Notes under the pieces: model-generated
What the model was told of the DNA's origin: nothing
Seen by the model: only the letters and a program-made list of their open reading frames with translations
Databases searched by the model: none
Source: Ramlibacter sp. WS9
Lineage (GTDB): Bacteria; Pseudomonadota; Gammaproteobacteria; Burkholderiales; Burkholderiaceae_C
Direction: 5' to 3'
Length of the DNA stretch: 61,836 bases
Assembly: GCF_003797765.1 (NCBI RefSeq)
Contig: NZ_RKMB01000031.1
Location: 1-61,836 of the forward strand
Shown here: in pieces, positions 18,346-26,271 of the stretch
Layout of the letters: every line of letters begins with the position of its first letter
Position numbering within the stretch: position 1 is the first letter of the stretch
Position numbers and translations under genes: made by a program

Positions 18346-18711
18346 TCAGGCGGCTTTGCGCGGCTTGCGCTGGGCGGCCTTGCCCTTGTTGGTGGCTGCG
18401 GCCTTCTCCGCGCGCGCCGACAGCGCGCCCGATTTGGCCAGCGCCATCACGTGGCCGTGCAATTCGTCCAGTTCCAGCGACAGCGGCTGCGCGGCCGGCG
18501 GGTTGACCTGGTAGACGGCCCGCTCCTGCCGCGCGATCAGCGCATGGCTGTCGCTGGTGGTGAGCCCCGCGTGCTCCAGCGCCTTGCCGAGCGTCGCCCA
18601 GTATTCGATCTGGCTGGCGACGGACCGGCGCATGGTTTGCGCGGCTTCGCGCGCCTGGTTCACCAGGCCGGCGGGCAATTTGACGGAAACGAAGGGCGGT
18701 GCGTCGGGCAT
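18346..18711 (-). CDS. ParD-like antitoxin
   Basis: A 121-residue protein. The N-terminal 45 residues (FVSVKLPAGLVNQAREAAQTMRRSVASQIEYWATLG) resemble a ribbon-helix-helix DNA-binding domain of the ParD-like family. The middle is a helical toxin-binding candidate and the tail is Lys/Ala-rich. An AGGAG site precedes the ATG and a perfect inverted repeat lies 14-32 nt upstream, consistent with autorepression. It precedes the zeta-like toxin gene. Confidence 0.72.
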   Translation of the reverse strand: MPDAPPFVSVKLPAGLVNQAREAAQTMRRSVASQIEYWATLGKALEHAGLTTSDSHALIARQERAVYQVNPPAAQPLSLELDELHGHVMALAKSGALSARAEKAAATNKGKAAQRKPRKAA

Positions 18712-18724
18712 AGGAAGCTCCTGG

Positions 18725-18743
18725 ATGGCGCATTTTGCGCCAT
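18725..18743 (-). promoter_or_regulatory. Candidate antitoxin operator
   Basis: A perfect 8-bp inverted repeat, ATGGCGCA - 3 nt - TGCGCCAT, just upstream of the antitoxin ATG. The position and symmetry suit a ribbon-helix-helix dimer pair. Inferred, not known. Confidence 0.55.
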
Positions 18744-18769
18744 AACGCCTCCTTTTGGCAATCGACTTT

Positions 18770-20368
18770 CTAGCTGGCCCGCTTTCCCGCGACGCGGAGC
18801 GCGCCGAGCACCGCGTGCCCGGCGCGATAGCCGTGGGTAAATGCTTCCTCGAAAACCGAATAGCCCGAGAGGTCGCTGTGGGCGAAGTGCGTGCTGCGCC
18901 ACAGGCCCGTTTGTGGGCGCCGCAAGGCGGCCAGGGCCTCGTTGGCGCGCGTGCCTGGTGTGGGCGTGGCCATCGCATGCCCGTAGCGGGCGACGTCCAC
19001 GCGCAAAGTCCGGGCGCGCAAGTCGGGGTGCGGCACCGACAAAGCGTCCAGCACTTCGTCTCGCCAACTCTCCCACGGCCGTGCGAGCAGCCGCGCGCGG
19101 CCGCCGGGCTCGTCACCGAGGGCGCAGTACCAGGTGAGGACGGTGGCCTCGGGCAGCGGGTTGAGGTTCTGGTGGCCGGCGTTGACGTAGCCCAGGCCGC
19201 GGCCGCCGTACACCACGTTGTCCCAGGCCGGCGGCGCGCCGTCGCGATCTTGCAGCGGGCTCTCGATGTGCACGTTGGCCACGGCCCACGGCGAGTAGCG
19301 CAGTTGCGGCACCGCTTCCGACAAGGCGCGCGGTGGCGTGGACATGACCCGCTCGGCCACGAAAAGTGGCAGGGCCACGATGCATTGCGCGGCCTGCCAG
19401 CGCTCCATTCGGTTGCCCGCGACGTCCCAGGCGTCCACTTCGACACCCTGCCGCAGGGGCGTGATGCGTAGCACCACCCGGCCGGTGTGCAGGCGCTCGC
19501 CGAGTGGCTGCAGCAGCCGATTGGCGAGCCAGCCATTGCCTTCCGGCCAGGTCAGCACGGCGTCGCGTTCGCCCTCTTCGCCGGGCGCCTGGAAGCCATG
19601 CCGGCTCGCAAAGTAGTGAACGCCCGCCCAAGCCGACACCACGGCGATTCCGGCGCCGTAGTCGTCGCGGCAGCAGTAGTCCAGGTACCAGCGCAGGTGC
19701 GGGTCGGTGAGGCCTTCGCGGTCCAGCCAGGCGGCAAACGTGACAGCGTCCAACGCGCGGTGGCTCGGTGCAAAGCCCCCGCGCAGCGGCAACGGGAAGC
19801 GCGCGCTTTTCGTCTCCTGCGCCACGCGCCGCGAAAACAAGGTGTACTGCGCCAGCGTCGACGCGCCGACCTGCATGGGCAGCAGGCCCTCCTGCCACTG
19901 GCCATTGATGAACAAGCGGTCTTGCGGGCTGTGGCACAGGTGGCGCTCGTCGTACGTCCAGCGTCCGGCGGCCCGCCTGGCGATGCCGAGCTCTTCGAGA
20001 AGGTCCCGGACTTCTTCCGCGCCCTCGCCGGGCACCGGCAGGTAGTGCGCGCCCAGCGGGCAGGGCAGGCCGCCGGTGCGGCCGGCGCGGCTGTTGCCGC
20101 CGGCCGCATCTTCGAGCTCGAGCAATGCGAAATCCTCGACCCCGGCGCGGCGCAGCACGCGCGCGGCCGAGAGGCCCGCGATACCGCCTCCGGCGATCAG
20201 TACGTCACACCGGCGCACCTCGGGGTCTTGGGTGGCGGCCGGCTTCTGGCGCAGCAGGTGGCCGCGATCGGGCGAGGCACCATTGAAGCCGCCGGTGATC
20301 TTTCGCTCCGGCGCGCAGCCCAGCAAGGGCAGCGCCGATGTGCCCAGCAACGCGCGCCGCGTGATCAT
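18770..20368 (-). CDS. Exported FAD-dependent amine-oxidase-like protein
   Basis: A 532-residue flavoprotein. The N-terminus ITRRALLGTSALPLLGC combines a twin-arginine-like motif with a lipobox, so it is likely exported and lipid-anchored. The FAD-binding motif is VLIAGGGIAGLSAARVL (near residue 55), followed by a GGNSRAG segment as in flavin amine oxidases and protoporphyrinogen-oxidase relatives. Its ATG overlaps the stop of the upstream aminopropyltransferase-like gene (ATGA), so the two products probably act together, possibly on polyamine-type substrates. It is the last gene of the SPFH/DUF4178/DUF350 operon. Confidence 0.78.
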   Translation of the reverse strand: MITRRALLGTSALPLLGCAPERKITGGFNGASPDRGHLLRQKPAATQDPEVRRCDVLIAGGGIAGLSAARVLRRAGVEDFALLELEDAAGGNSRAGRTGGLPCPLGAHYLPVPGEGAEEVRDLLEELGIARRAAGRWTYDERHLCHSPQDRLFINGQWQEGLLPMQVGASTLAQYTLFSRRVAQETKSARFPLPLRGGFAPSHRALDAVTFAAWLDREGLTDPHLRWYLDYCCRDDYGAGIAVVSAWAGVHYFASRHGFQAPGEEGERDAVLTWPEGNGWLANRLLQPLGERLHTGRVVLRITPLRQGVEVDAWDVAGNRMERWQAAQCIVALPLFVAERVMSTPPRALSEAVPQLRYSPWAVANVHIESPLQDRDGAPPAWDNVVYGGRGLGYVNAGHQNLNPLPEATVLTWYCALGDEPGGRARLLARPWESWRDEVLDALSVPHPDLRARTLRVDVARYGHAMATPTPGTRANEALAALRRPQTGLWRSTHFAHSDLSGYSVFEEAFTHGYRAGHAVLGALRVAGKRAS

Positions 20369-21915
20369 TGGTGCACTTTGCCCCACTCGCGCTCGTAGGT
20401 CGTCACCAATAGTTGGTTCGAGAGGCGATTGACTTCGGCAGGGACCCGCGCCATGTCGCGCGGAAAGTCGAACAGCGGCGGCAGGCTTTCCAACGTCAGG
20501 AATTTCAATCCTGGCGGCAACTCGGCCGGCTGGCGCCACGGCCGGCGCCCGGCCACGACGAAACCCCATTCGCCGAAGCTGGGCACATGTGCGTGATACG
20601 GCGCGGCCCTCAGGCCGACCGATTCGATCGTCGCAACCACCGTCCAGAAACTCTGGCGCGCGACCAGCGGCGACGTGGTCTGCACCACGGCGTAGCCGCT
20701 CGCTGAGAGCCGCTGTTCCAGCAGTGCGTAGAAGGACTGGGTGTAGAGCTTGCCGATGGAGAAGTTGGTGGGATCGGGGAAGTCCACCACGATCACGTCG
20801 AACACGTCATCCGTCTGCTGCAGCCATTGGAAGGCGTCCGTGTTGACGATCTTGACCTTGGGCGAGGCCAGCGCGCCGCCGTTCAGGCGCGCGAGCGTCT
20901 CGTGCGTCCCGAACAGGCGCGTCATGTTCGGGTCCAGCTCCACCAGCGTCACGCTTTCGACACCCGGATAGCGGAGCACTTCGCGCACCGCCATGCCGTC
21001 GCCGCCGCCCAGCACCGCCACCTTGCGCGCCGCGCCGTGAGCCGCCATCGCGGGATGCACCAGCGCCTCGTGATACCGGTATTCGTCGCGCTCGGCAAAC
21101 TGCAGGTTGCCATTGAGGAAGAGCCGATGACCGGCGCGCCCCTTGGTGACCACGATGCGCTGGTACGGCGACGACTCGGTGAAAACGATCGGGTCCTGGT
21201 ACAGCTTTTCCTCGGCCAGCGTGGTGATCTGCTGGGCGCCGACGAATGCTGCCATGAGCAGCGCCAGCGTCGCAGCGCACGCCAACACGTGTGCCTTCAA
21301 GAGGCGCAGCTCATGGCGGAACAGCCACAACGCCCAGACCGCCACTGCGGCGTTCAGAAGCCCGAACAAGAGCCCGGTGCGAATCAGCCCGAGCTGCGGC
21401 ACCAGCAGCAGCGGAAAGGCAACCGACACCGCGAGCGCGCCGAGGTAGTCGAACGTGAGGACTTGTGACACCAGATCCTTCAGCGCCACGTTGCGCTTGA
21501 GGATCCGCATCACCAGCGGAATCTCCAGCCCGACCAGGATGCCCACCGCCAGCACCATGCCGTACAACAGGCCGCGGAACGCGGCGGGCGCGTAGCCGTT
21601 GGCCAGGAACAGCAGGGCCGGCATGCAGCCGCCCACCAGGGCCACCAGCAGTTCGATGCGCAGGAAGTGCGCGGGCAGCTGCCGGTCGAAGAATCGCGAG
21701 AGCCAGGAGCCCACCCCCATCGCGAAAAGGTAGGTGCCGATGATGGTGGAGAACTGAAGCACCGAGTCGCCGAGCACGTACGACGCCAGCGCGCCCGCTG
21801 CCAGCTCGTAGACCAGCCCACAGGCCGCGACCACGAACACCGAAGCGAGCAGCGCCACCTCGACCGGCCGCGGTGAGCGCGCAGCCAGAGGCTGCGCCTC
21901 ATCCAGCACGGTCAC
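20365..21915 (-). CDS. Membrane-bound spermidine synthase-like enzyme
   Basis: A 516-residue fusion. The first about 220 residues contain six or seven hydrophobic helices (LLASVFVVAACGLVYELAAGA and so on). The C-terminal domain has aminopropyltransferase signatures: VAVLGGGDGMAVREVL, a ribose-binding VELDPNM and VVDFPDPTNFSIGKLYT. Soluble spermidine synthases are about 280-300 residues, so the membrane half is an extension typical of this uncharacterised clade. GTG at 21915 is chosen because it lies 4 nt after the DUF350 stop; an ATG 60 nt upstream would run into that gene. The substrate is unknown; the true acceptor may be a lipid or protein amine. Confidence 0.8.
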   Translation of the reverse strand: MTVLDEAQPLAARSPRPVEVALLASVFVVAACGLVYELAAGALASYVLGDSVLQFSTIIGTYLFAMGVGSWLSRFFDRQLPAHFLRIELLVALVGGCMPALLFLANGYAPAAFRGLLYGMVLAVGILVGLEIPLVMRILKRNVALKDLVSQVLTFDYLGALAVSVAFPLLLVPQLGLIRTGLLFGLLNAAVAVWALWLFRHELRLLKAHVLACAATLALLMAAFVGAQQITTLAEEKLYQDPIVFTESSPYQRIVVTKGRAGHRLFLNGNLQFAERDEYRYHEALVHPAMAAHGAARKVAVLGGGDGMAVREVLRYPGVESVTLVELDPNMTRLFGTHETLARLNGGALASPKVKIVNTDAFQWLQQTDDVFDVIVVDFPDPTNFSIGKLYTQSFYALLEQRLSASGYAVVQTTSPLVARQSFWTVVATIESVGLRAAPYHAHVPSFGEWGFVVAGRRPWRQPAELPPGLKFLTLESLPPLFDFPRDMARVPAEVNRLSNQLLVTTYEREWGKVHQ

Positions 21916-21919
21916 TGCG

Positions 21920-22141
21920 CTACCCGTGGACGGCGGCGGCGACGATGATCGAAATCCCGAGCGACATGGCGCCAACGACGATGCCCAGCGCGATGTTGTG
22001 CTTCTCGACGATCTCCTGCCACAGGTCGTACGGTGTGAGCTTGTCGATGATGACGAAGCACAGCCAGAAGATGATGACGCCGATCATCGCGTAGAGGATG
22101 GAGCCGAAGAAGGCCCCTGCTTTCAGCCATTCAATGCTCAT
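21920..22141 (-). CDS. DUF350 small membrane protein
   Basis: A 73-residue protein with two hydrophobic helices (GSILYAMIGVIIFWLCFVII and a second from ALGIVVGAMSLGISIIVAAAV), matching the DUF350/YjfL family. Members occur in stress loci with PspA-like, SPFH and polyamine enzymes. It sits between the DUF4178 gene and the aminopropyltransferase-like gene. Confidence 0.82.
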   Translation of the reverse strand: MSIEWLKAGAFFGSILYAMIGVIIFWLCFVIIDKLTPYDLWQEIVEKHNIALGIVVGAMSLGISIIVAAAVHG

Positions 22142-22179
22142 GCCGCTCTCCTGAAATGGGTTGGTTGACTGTCATGTTG

Positions 22180-23673
22180 CTACTTGTGCCCGCCGCCGCT
22201 GGAATAGCCGCCGAAGGAGCCGCCGCTGCTGCGGCCCGACGACCCGCTGCGTCCATCATCCATGCAGGACTTGAGCAGGCCCAGCAGCAACAGGATCACG
22301 ATGAAGATGATGATGATCGTCGCGCAGCCGATGCCGGTCTTGCTCGTCGGCCCGGCGTCGCTGCGCTTGAGCAGGTCTTTCTTGCCTTCGAGCTTGAACG
22401 CCTTGGCGACCGCGTCGCTCGTGATCTTGCTGCCGGAAGACCAGGTCACTTCCTTCGGGCCACGCTCCATCGACAGCAGGCTGTCGCCCTTCGCGAAATC
22501 GCTGTTGGTCGTCTTCTGGCCGCGCACGACAGGCCAGTAGAACTCTCCGGCAACGTAGTCCGTCTCGGCTTCGTAGCTGTACTGCTGCTTGTAGCTGGTA
22601 TTCAGGTAGACGGCGGTCTGGCCGTCCGGCGACAGCGAAGGCGCGCCCGTGGTGGGCTTGACGATGCTCCAGCCTTCCGTCGAGTCGACCAGGAAAGTGA
22701 AGCCGCGCTTGCGGTTGTACAGCAGGTATTCGCTCCAGCCGAAACGCTCGTCCGGGTCGTCGGGCTCCTGCCCCATCCGGTGCTGGAAACCCACCACCTG
22801 CCAATGCACGCCCTGCAGTTGGCCGACCGAGCCCAGAGGGATCAGGGGCTGCACCGGTTCGTCCTGCATGGCGTGGGCCATTTGGCCGCCGGTGCCGGAA
22901 GTCAGGTCGATCAGGCTGTTGCAGGCGCGGCAGGTGATGCTCTTGCTCATCGCCAGCGTCACTTCGACCGGCGCGCCGCAATTGGGGCAGGAGAACTGGC
23001 GTCCCGCTTCCTCTTTCGCGCTCTCTTCGCGCAGGCCCGACATCTGCAGGTCTTCGAGCTGCACGGCGTTGCCGCGGGTGAGCGCCGGCGGTTGGATGCC
23101 GTAGTCGATCGACAGCACCTCGCCGTCGGCGCTGCGCAACTCCACCATGGCGAACTTCTGGCCGAGCGGCGGGAGCTTGGGCAGTTCGCCCTGCGCGGAT
23201 ATCAGCGCCACCTCTTCGTTGGATGTGACGTTGAAGGACTTGCCGGCAATGGCGGTGGTGGCGCCCAGGCGGAACTGCGAGGCCTGCGGCGGGTCCCGCT
23301 GCATCGAGGCGGGCACCGAGAACACGTAGGTGCCGTTGTCTTCGCCTAGCACTGCGGTCGTGCCGTCGTCGAAGAGGGCGCTCCACTCAGTCCACGCACC
23401 CGCGCTGCCACGGTATTGCAGGCGGCCGATCAGCGTGAAGGCGCGGTCTTTGAAGCGGCCGCCGGCCATCAGCTGCAGCGGGCTGTGGTCCTCGAACAGC
23501 TCGGCCACCTTGCCGACCCGCTCGAGCTTGTCGCCGTCGCGCACCACGGTGCTGCTGCAATAGCTGCACACCACAAACGCGGATTGCGCACTGCGGAATT
23601 CAACCGGCGCGCCGCAGCCCGGGCACGGGGCCCGGTAGGCGCGTTGGGAAGCTGGCTCAGCCATTCGGGTCAA
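22180..23673 (-). CDS. DUF4178 protein with two zinc ribbons
   Basis: A 497-residue protein with a duplicated layout. Each half begins with a four-cysteine zinc ribbon (CPGC...CSYC near residues 17-40 and CPNC...CRAC near 228-250) followed by a DUF4178 beta-rich domain. A single hydrophobic helix (IIIIFIVILLLLGLL) near residue 445 is followed by a Gly/Ser-rich tail. It is thus a tail-anchored membrane protein with its domains probably in the cytoplasm. The start may be this ATG or the one three codons later. It is encoded downstream of the SPFH gene. Confidence 0.82.
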   Translation of the reverse strand: MTRMAEPASQRAYRAPCPGCGAPVEFRSAQSAFVVCSYCSSTVVRDGDKLERVGKVAELFEDHSPLQLMAGGRFKDRAFTLIGRLQYRGSAGAWTEWSALFDDGTTAVLGEDNGTYVFSVPASMQRDPPQASQFRLGATTAIAGKSFNVTSNEEVALISAQGELPKLPPLGQKFAMVELRSADGEVLSIDYGIQPPALTRGNAVQLEDLQMSGLREESAKEEAGRQFSCPNCGAPVEVTLAMSKSITCRACNSLIDLTSGTGGQMAHAMQDEPVQPLIPLGSVGQLQGVHWQVVGFQHRMGQEPDDPDERFGWSEYLLYNRKRGFTFLVDSTEGWSIVKPTTGAPSLSPDGQTAVYLNTSYKQQYSYEAETDYVAGEFYWPVVRGQKTTNSDFAKGDSLLSMERGPKEVTWSSGSKITSDAVAKAFKLEGKKDLLKRSDAGPTSKTGIGCATIIIIFIVILLLLGLLKSCMDDGRSGSSGRSSGGSFGGYSSGGGHK

Positions 23674-23674
23674 G

Positions 23675-23735
23675 GGTTGTCATTTCCACGTTGGCGCGCC
23701 AACGCGGAACCCGGACCGAGTCCGGGACGACAACC
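23675..23735. repeat. Nested hairpin element between SPFH and DUF4178 genes
   Basis: An outer inverted repeat (23675-23681 with 23729-23735) encloses a 16-bp perfect palindrome (23689-23704) and a hairpin (23710-23726). The composition resembles the dispersed palindromic repeats common in betaproteobacteria. It may stabilise or partially terminate the operon transcript. Confidence 0.7.
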
Positions 23736-23741
23736 TGCCTC

Positions 23742-24794
23742 TCAGACGAGCTTCTTCAGCAATTCGACCTTTTTGGCGTCGAATTCTTCCTGGGTGAGGA
23801 TGCCCTTGGCCTTGAGCTCACCCAGCTTTTCCAGCGTCGCCATCACGTCGTCCGGCTTGATCGTGGCCGCTGCGGCCGCCGCCGCCTGGGCCGCGCCGCT
23901 GTTGGCCGCGCCACCCTGCAGGCCCTGCTGCAGGTTCTGCGCGAGCACCTGGCCCATCGCGATGCCGGCGCCCAGACCCATCGCATCGCCGGCCACACTG
24001 CCGCCGCCGGACGCCGCGCCCTTGGCCATCTCGGGGATGGCCTGAGCCGTCTGGTACTGCATGAACTTGCCCATGTCGTTGCCGACCATGCCCATGCCGA
24101 TGCGCTGATCGAGCAGCTTCTGCAGTTCCTCGGGCAAGGACACGCTTTGCACCGTGACCATGTCCAGGCGCAGGCCCAGCCCCTCGAAGGCAGGTGCGAG
24201 TTCGGTCGACAGTGCCTTGGCGAATTCGATCTGGTTGGCCGCCAGGTCCAGGAAGGGGATGCCGCTCTGCGCGATCGCATCCGAGATGTGCTGCATGAAG
24301 ATGCCGCGCAGCTGGCCGTCGAGCTCACTGACCGTGTAGCGCTCGCGCGTGCCGGATATCTTGGTGTGGAACACCTTCGGGTCGACCACGCTGTAGGCGT
24401 AGTTGCCGAAAGCGCGCAGCCGCACCGCGCCGAAGTCCTTGTCGCGGATGGTGATGGGCTGCGGCGTGCCCCAGCGCTGGTCGGTCTGCTGGCGGGTGCT
24501 GAAGAAGTAGACATCGCTCTTAAAGGGCGACTCGAACAGCTTGTCCCAGTTCTTGAGGTACGTGAGGACGGGAATCGTCTGCGTCGTCAGCTTGTACATG
24601 CCGGGGCCGAACACGTCGGCCACCTTGCCTTCGTTCACGAAGACAGCCATCTGCGATTCGCGCACGGTGAGCGAGCCCCCGTACTGGATTTCCATGTCCC
24701 GCATCGGGAAACGCCAGGCAAGCGTGCCCTGGTCGTCCTCCGTCCACTGGATGATGTCTATGAACTGTTTCTTGATGAAGTCCATCAGCGCCAT
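23742..24794 (-). CDS. SPFH-domain protein with SHOCT tail
   Basis: A 350-residue protein of the YdjI/'virion core protein' SPFH group. The N-terminal two-thirds is the band-7/SPFH region (residues about 30-250). An Ala/Gly-rich linker follows, and the last 35 residues are a SHOCT motif (LEKLGELKAKGILTQEEFDAKKVELLKKL). There is no obvious membrane span, so it likely binds membranes peripherally as an oligomer. First gene of the five-gene operon running to 18770. Confidence 0.85.
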   Translation of the reverse strand: MALMDFIKKQFIDIIQWTEDDQGTLAWRFPMRDMEIQYGGSLTVRESQMAVFVNEGKVADVFGPGMYKLTTQTIPVLTYLKNWDKLFESPFKSDVYFFSTRQQTDQRWGTPQPITIRDKDFGAVRLRAFGNYAYSVVDPKVFHTKISGTRERYTVSELDGQLRGIFMQHISDAIAQSGIPFLDLAANQIEFAKALSTELAPAFEGLGLRLDMVTVQSVSLPEELQKLLDQRIGMGMVGNDMGKFMQYQTAQAIPEMAKGAASGGGSVAGDAMGLGAGIAMGQVLAQNLQQGLQGGAANSGAAQAAAAAAATIKPDDVMATLEKLGELKAKGILTQEEFDAKKVELLKKLV

Positions 24795-24846
24795 GGTCCG
24801 CTCCTCGGGTAGGTGTGTCGGCGGATGATACTGCCGCGCGCGGCGG

Positions 24847-25344
24847 CTAGGGAACCCTGGCCTGCGCCAGTTTCATCTGCCGTGCCAAATTTCGCTTTCC
24901 GGCGGCGTCCTGGGCGCGCCAGGCCGCCCGAGCCAGCAGGGCGAACCGCTCCTCCGCAGGGTCGGGCCCGGCGGCCGGTTCATGCGGCTGGTCGAGCCAG
25001 CCGGCCGGCTTGCCGCCCCGATGCTCCAGCTGGCGCGCGAGCTTGTCGCCGATGGGGCGAGCCGACTTGATCTGGCTCCACATGCTGGGCGAAATCTGCA
25101 TGGCGGCGGCGAAGTTCTGCTCCAGGCCCTTGGGCGGCGCCCCTTCGGTGACTGCGGCGGACAAGAATTCCTGGAACAGGGCGAGCGCGTTGCGCCGGCG
25201 GGTGACGGTGTGATCTGGCAAGGTGTGGAAGCGAAGCAACAGGTGGGCACCCGCATTGTCGCGGGCGTTGACACCCCAGTAAAGACTCTTTACAGTCCGC
25301 TCCTCGCCATCGGAAAAGCCGGTGGCAGGCGTTTCAACATTCAA
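24847..25344 (-). CDS. Putative DNA-binding protein (HTH-like)
   Basis: A 165-residue soluble protein. Residues about 78-118 (NFAAAMQISPSMWSQIKSARPIGDKLARQLEH) resemble a Cro/CI-type helix-turn-helix followed by the GWLD segment seen in phage-like repressors. The C-terminus is Ala/Arg-rich helical. The only plausible in-frame start is TTG at 25344, so the true start is uncertain. A perfect 12-bp palindrome sits 3 nt upstream. It is divergent from a small gene and from the RNA-repair region and could regulate either. Confidence 0.55.
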   Translation of the reverse strand: MNVETPATGFSDGEERTVKSLYWGVNARDNAGAHLLLRFHTLPDHTVTRRRNALALFQEFLSAAVTEGAPPKGLEQNFAAAMQISPSMWSQIKSARPIGDKLARQLEHRGGKPAGWLDQPHEPAAGPDPAEERFALLARAAWRAQDAAGKRNLARQMKLAQARVP

Positions 25345-25347
25345 TCA

Positions 25348-25359
25348 ACTTTCGAAAGT
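25348..25359. promoter_or_regulatory. Perfect palindrome, candidate operator
   Basis: ACTTTCGAAAGT, 12 bp and fully self-complementary, between the divergent HTH-like gene (start 25344) and a small gene (start 25373). It is a natural candidate for autoregulation by the HTH-like protein. Confidence 0.5.
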
Positions 25360-25372
25360 GCAAGGACCCAAC

Positions 25373-25504
25373 GTGAAAACCCGCATCGCAACCCCGAACC
25401 ACCGCCCCGTCACGGGCCGGTATGCGTTCGTGTGCGCCATGCAGGCAGGTCTTGCAGGGCTGGAGAGCGATGGCAAGTTGCAACCGGGCGGAGGAAGCGC
25501 GTAG
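25373..25504 (+). CDS. Possible 43-residue small protein
   Basis: A short reading frame starting at GTG, with AAGGA 7 nt upstream, encoding a basic-to-neutral peptide ending in PGGGSA. A strong terminator lies 28 nt after the stop, which argues that something is transcribed here. No similarity recognised. It could instead be a leader RNA. Confidence 0.35.
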   Translation: MKTRIATPNHRPVTGRYAFVCAMQAGLAGLESDGKLQPGGGSA

Positions 25505-25532
25505 ACGCGTTCTTCCCACTCTTTTCCCAAAG

Positions 25533-25568
25533 AGGCCCGGATTCCGAAAGGATCCGGGCCTTTTTGTT
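25533..25568 (+). terminator. Rho-independent terminator
   Basis: A 10-bp stem (25533-25542 with 25552-25561) and T-rich tail. It ends the short transcript from 25373 and insulates the boxA-led unit that follows. From 25569 to 25881 there is no gene apart from the leader signals listed separately. Confidence 0.9.
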
Positions 25569-25607
25569 TTTTGGTTTCAGTTTTCTCATGTGGCCATCGC
25601 GCCGCAA

Positions 25608-25643
25608 CGCCGTGACGAACGGCGGATCGATCTTTAACAATTT
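25608..25643 (+). promoter_or_regulatory. boxB-like hairpin and boxA-like antitermination site
   Basis: A 6-bp hairpin (CGCCGT-GACGA-ACGGCG, 25608-25624) is followed 6 nt later by TCTTTAACAATTT (25631-25643). The latter matches the core of the rRNA-operon boxA (E. coli rrn boxA contains CTCTTTAACAA), the NusB/S10 binding site that protects untranslated RNA from Rho. It lies about 240 nt upstream of the first tRNA-like gene. The match is by recall of the consensus. Confidence 0.6.
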
Positions 25644-25881
25644 GCCGCGGGGCGGCGCCGGTTCTGGCCGGCCGCAAGCCCCGCAAAAAAATGAAGCGGC
25701 GGAAGTTGCGCAGCGATGCGCGCGTCCGCCCCACTTCGGGTGTGCCCAACCAGTACCGCCGGCACCGGCCCGGTCACGGCCCGGCGGAAATGTGCACGGG
25801 TTCGCGCCCCCTTGTGCAGCGAGCAGACCCGGCAGGCCCAGCCTGCCGCTCGCGGATGGACACAGCCGAAGTGGATTTTTT

Positions 25882-25959
25882 GCCCCGTTAGCTCAGTGGA
25901 TGCAGAGCACCGGCCTACGAAACCGGGGGTCGGAGGTTCGAATCCTTCACGAGGCGCCA
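25882..25959 (+). tRNA. tRNA-Arg(ACG)-like gene, degenerate
   Basis: 78 nt with all tRNA parts: acceptor GCCCCGT/ACGAGGC, D-arm GCTC...GAGC, anticodon loop CTACGAA (anticodon ACG), 5-nt variable loop, T-arm with TTCGAAT loop, discriminator G and encoded CCA. Compared with normal tRNA-Arg there is a C-A mismatch at acceptor pair 4-69 and another at the last anticodon-stem pair, and a G-T pair in the T stem. It may be a decoy or tRNA-like RNA rather than a decoding tRNA. First RNA of the RtcB-linked array. Confidence 0.75.
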
Positions 25960-25998
25960 ATTTTTCAGCGGTTCAAACAAACATAGAAAGGAACCACC

Positions 25999-26160
25999 AT
26001 GCGCCAACACTTCATGCGCTCCATGCCAGCCCGTCCGCGGCGCGCGGTGGTTCAAGCCATCGCGCGCCGTCTCGCCCGCGCGGCGCAAACGCTGCGCCGC
26101 CATCCCGCGCCCGACATGCGCGACCTCGACCAACGCGTGCGCGAGTCGGGGGAGTGGTAG
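25999..26160 (+). CDS. Small Arg-rich protein (53 aa)
   Basis: A 53-residue, strongly basic peptide (RPRRAVVQAIARRLARAAQTLRR core) with an acidic C-terminal stretch. A GAAAGGA ribosome site lies 7 nt before the ATG. The Arg-rich amphipathic helix could bind RNA or membranes. It sits 39 nt after the tRNA-Arg-like gene. Not recognised from any family; its reality rests on RBS and location. Confidence 0.5.
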   Translation: MRQHFMRSMPARPRRAVVQAIARRLARAAQTLRRHPAPDMRDLDQRVRESGEW

Positions 26161-26199
26161 GGCCCGGGAACGAAAAGTCCATCAAACAGGAGAACCCAA

Positions 26200-26271
26200 A
26201 TGACAACCGAACGCGAAATCGAACACTGGTTTCAGGCCGATGAGCAAGAGGCGCCGCGGCTACCCGTCTGA
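26200..26271 (+). CDS. Possible 23-residue peptide coupled to SEC-C gene
   Basis: ATG with AGGAG 7 nt upstream starts a 23-codon acidic frame (TTEREIEHWFQADEQEA...). It overlaps the SEC-C frame that begins at 26240, so its translation may bring ribosomes to that weakly marked start. It may be a leader peptide or a chance frame. Confidence 0.35.
   Translation: MTTEREIEHWFQADEQEAPRLPV

Noticed and set aside
26041..26065. GGTTCAAGCC resembling a T-loop in the small basic gene
   Set aside because: Flanking bases do not form a T stem.
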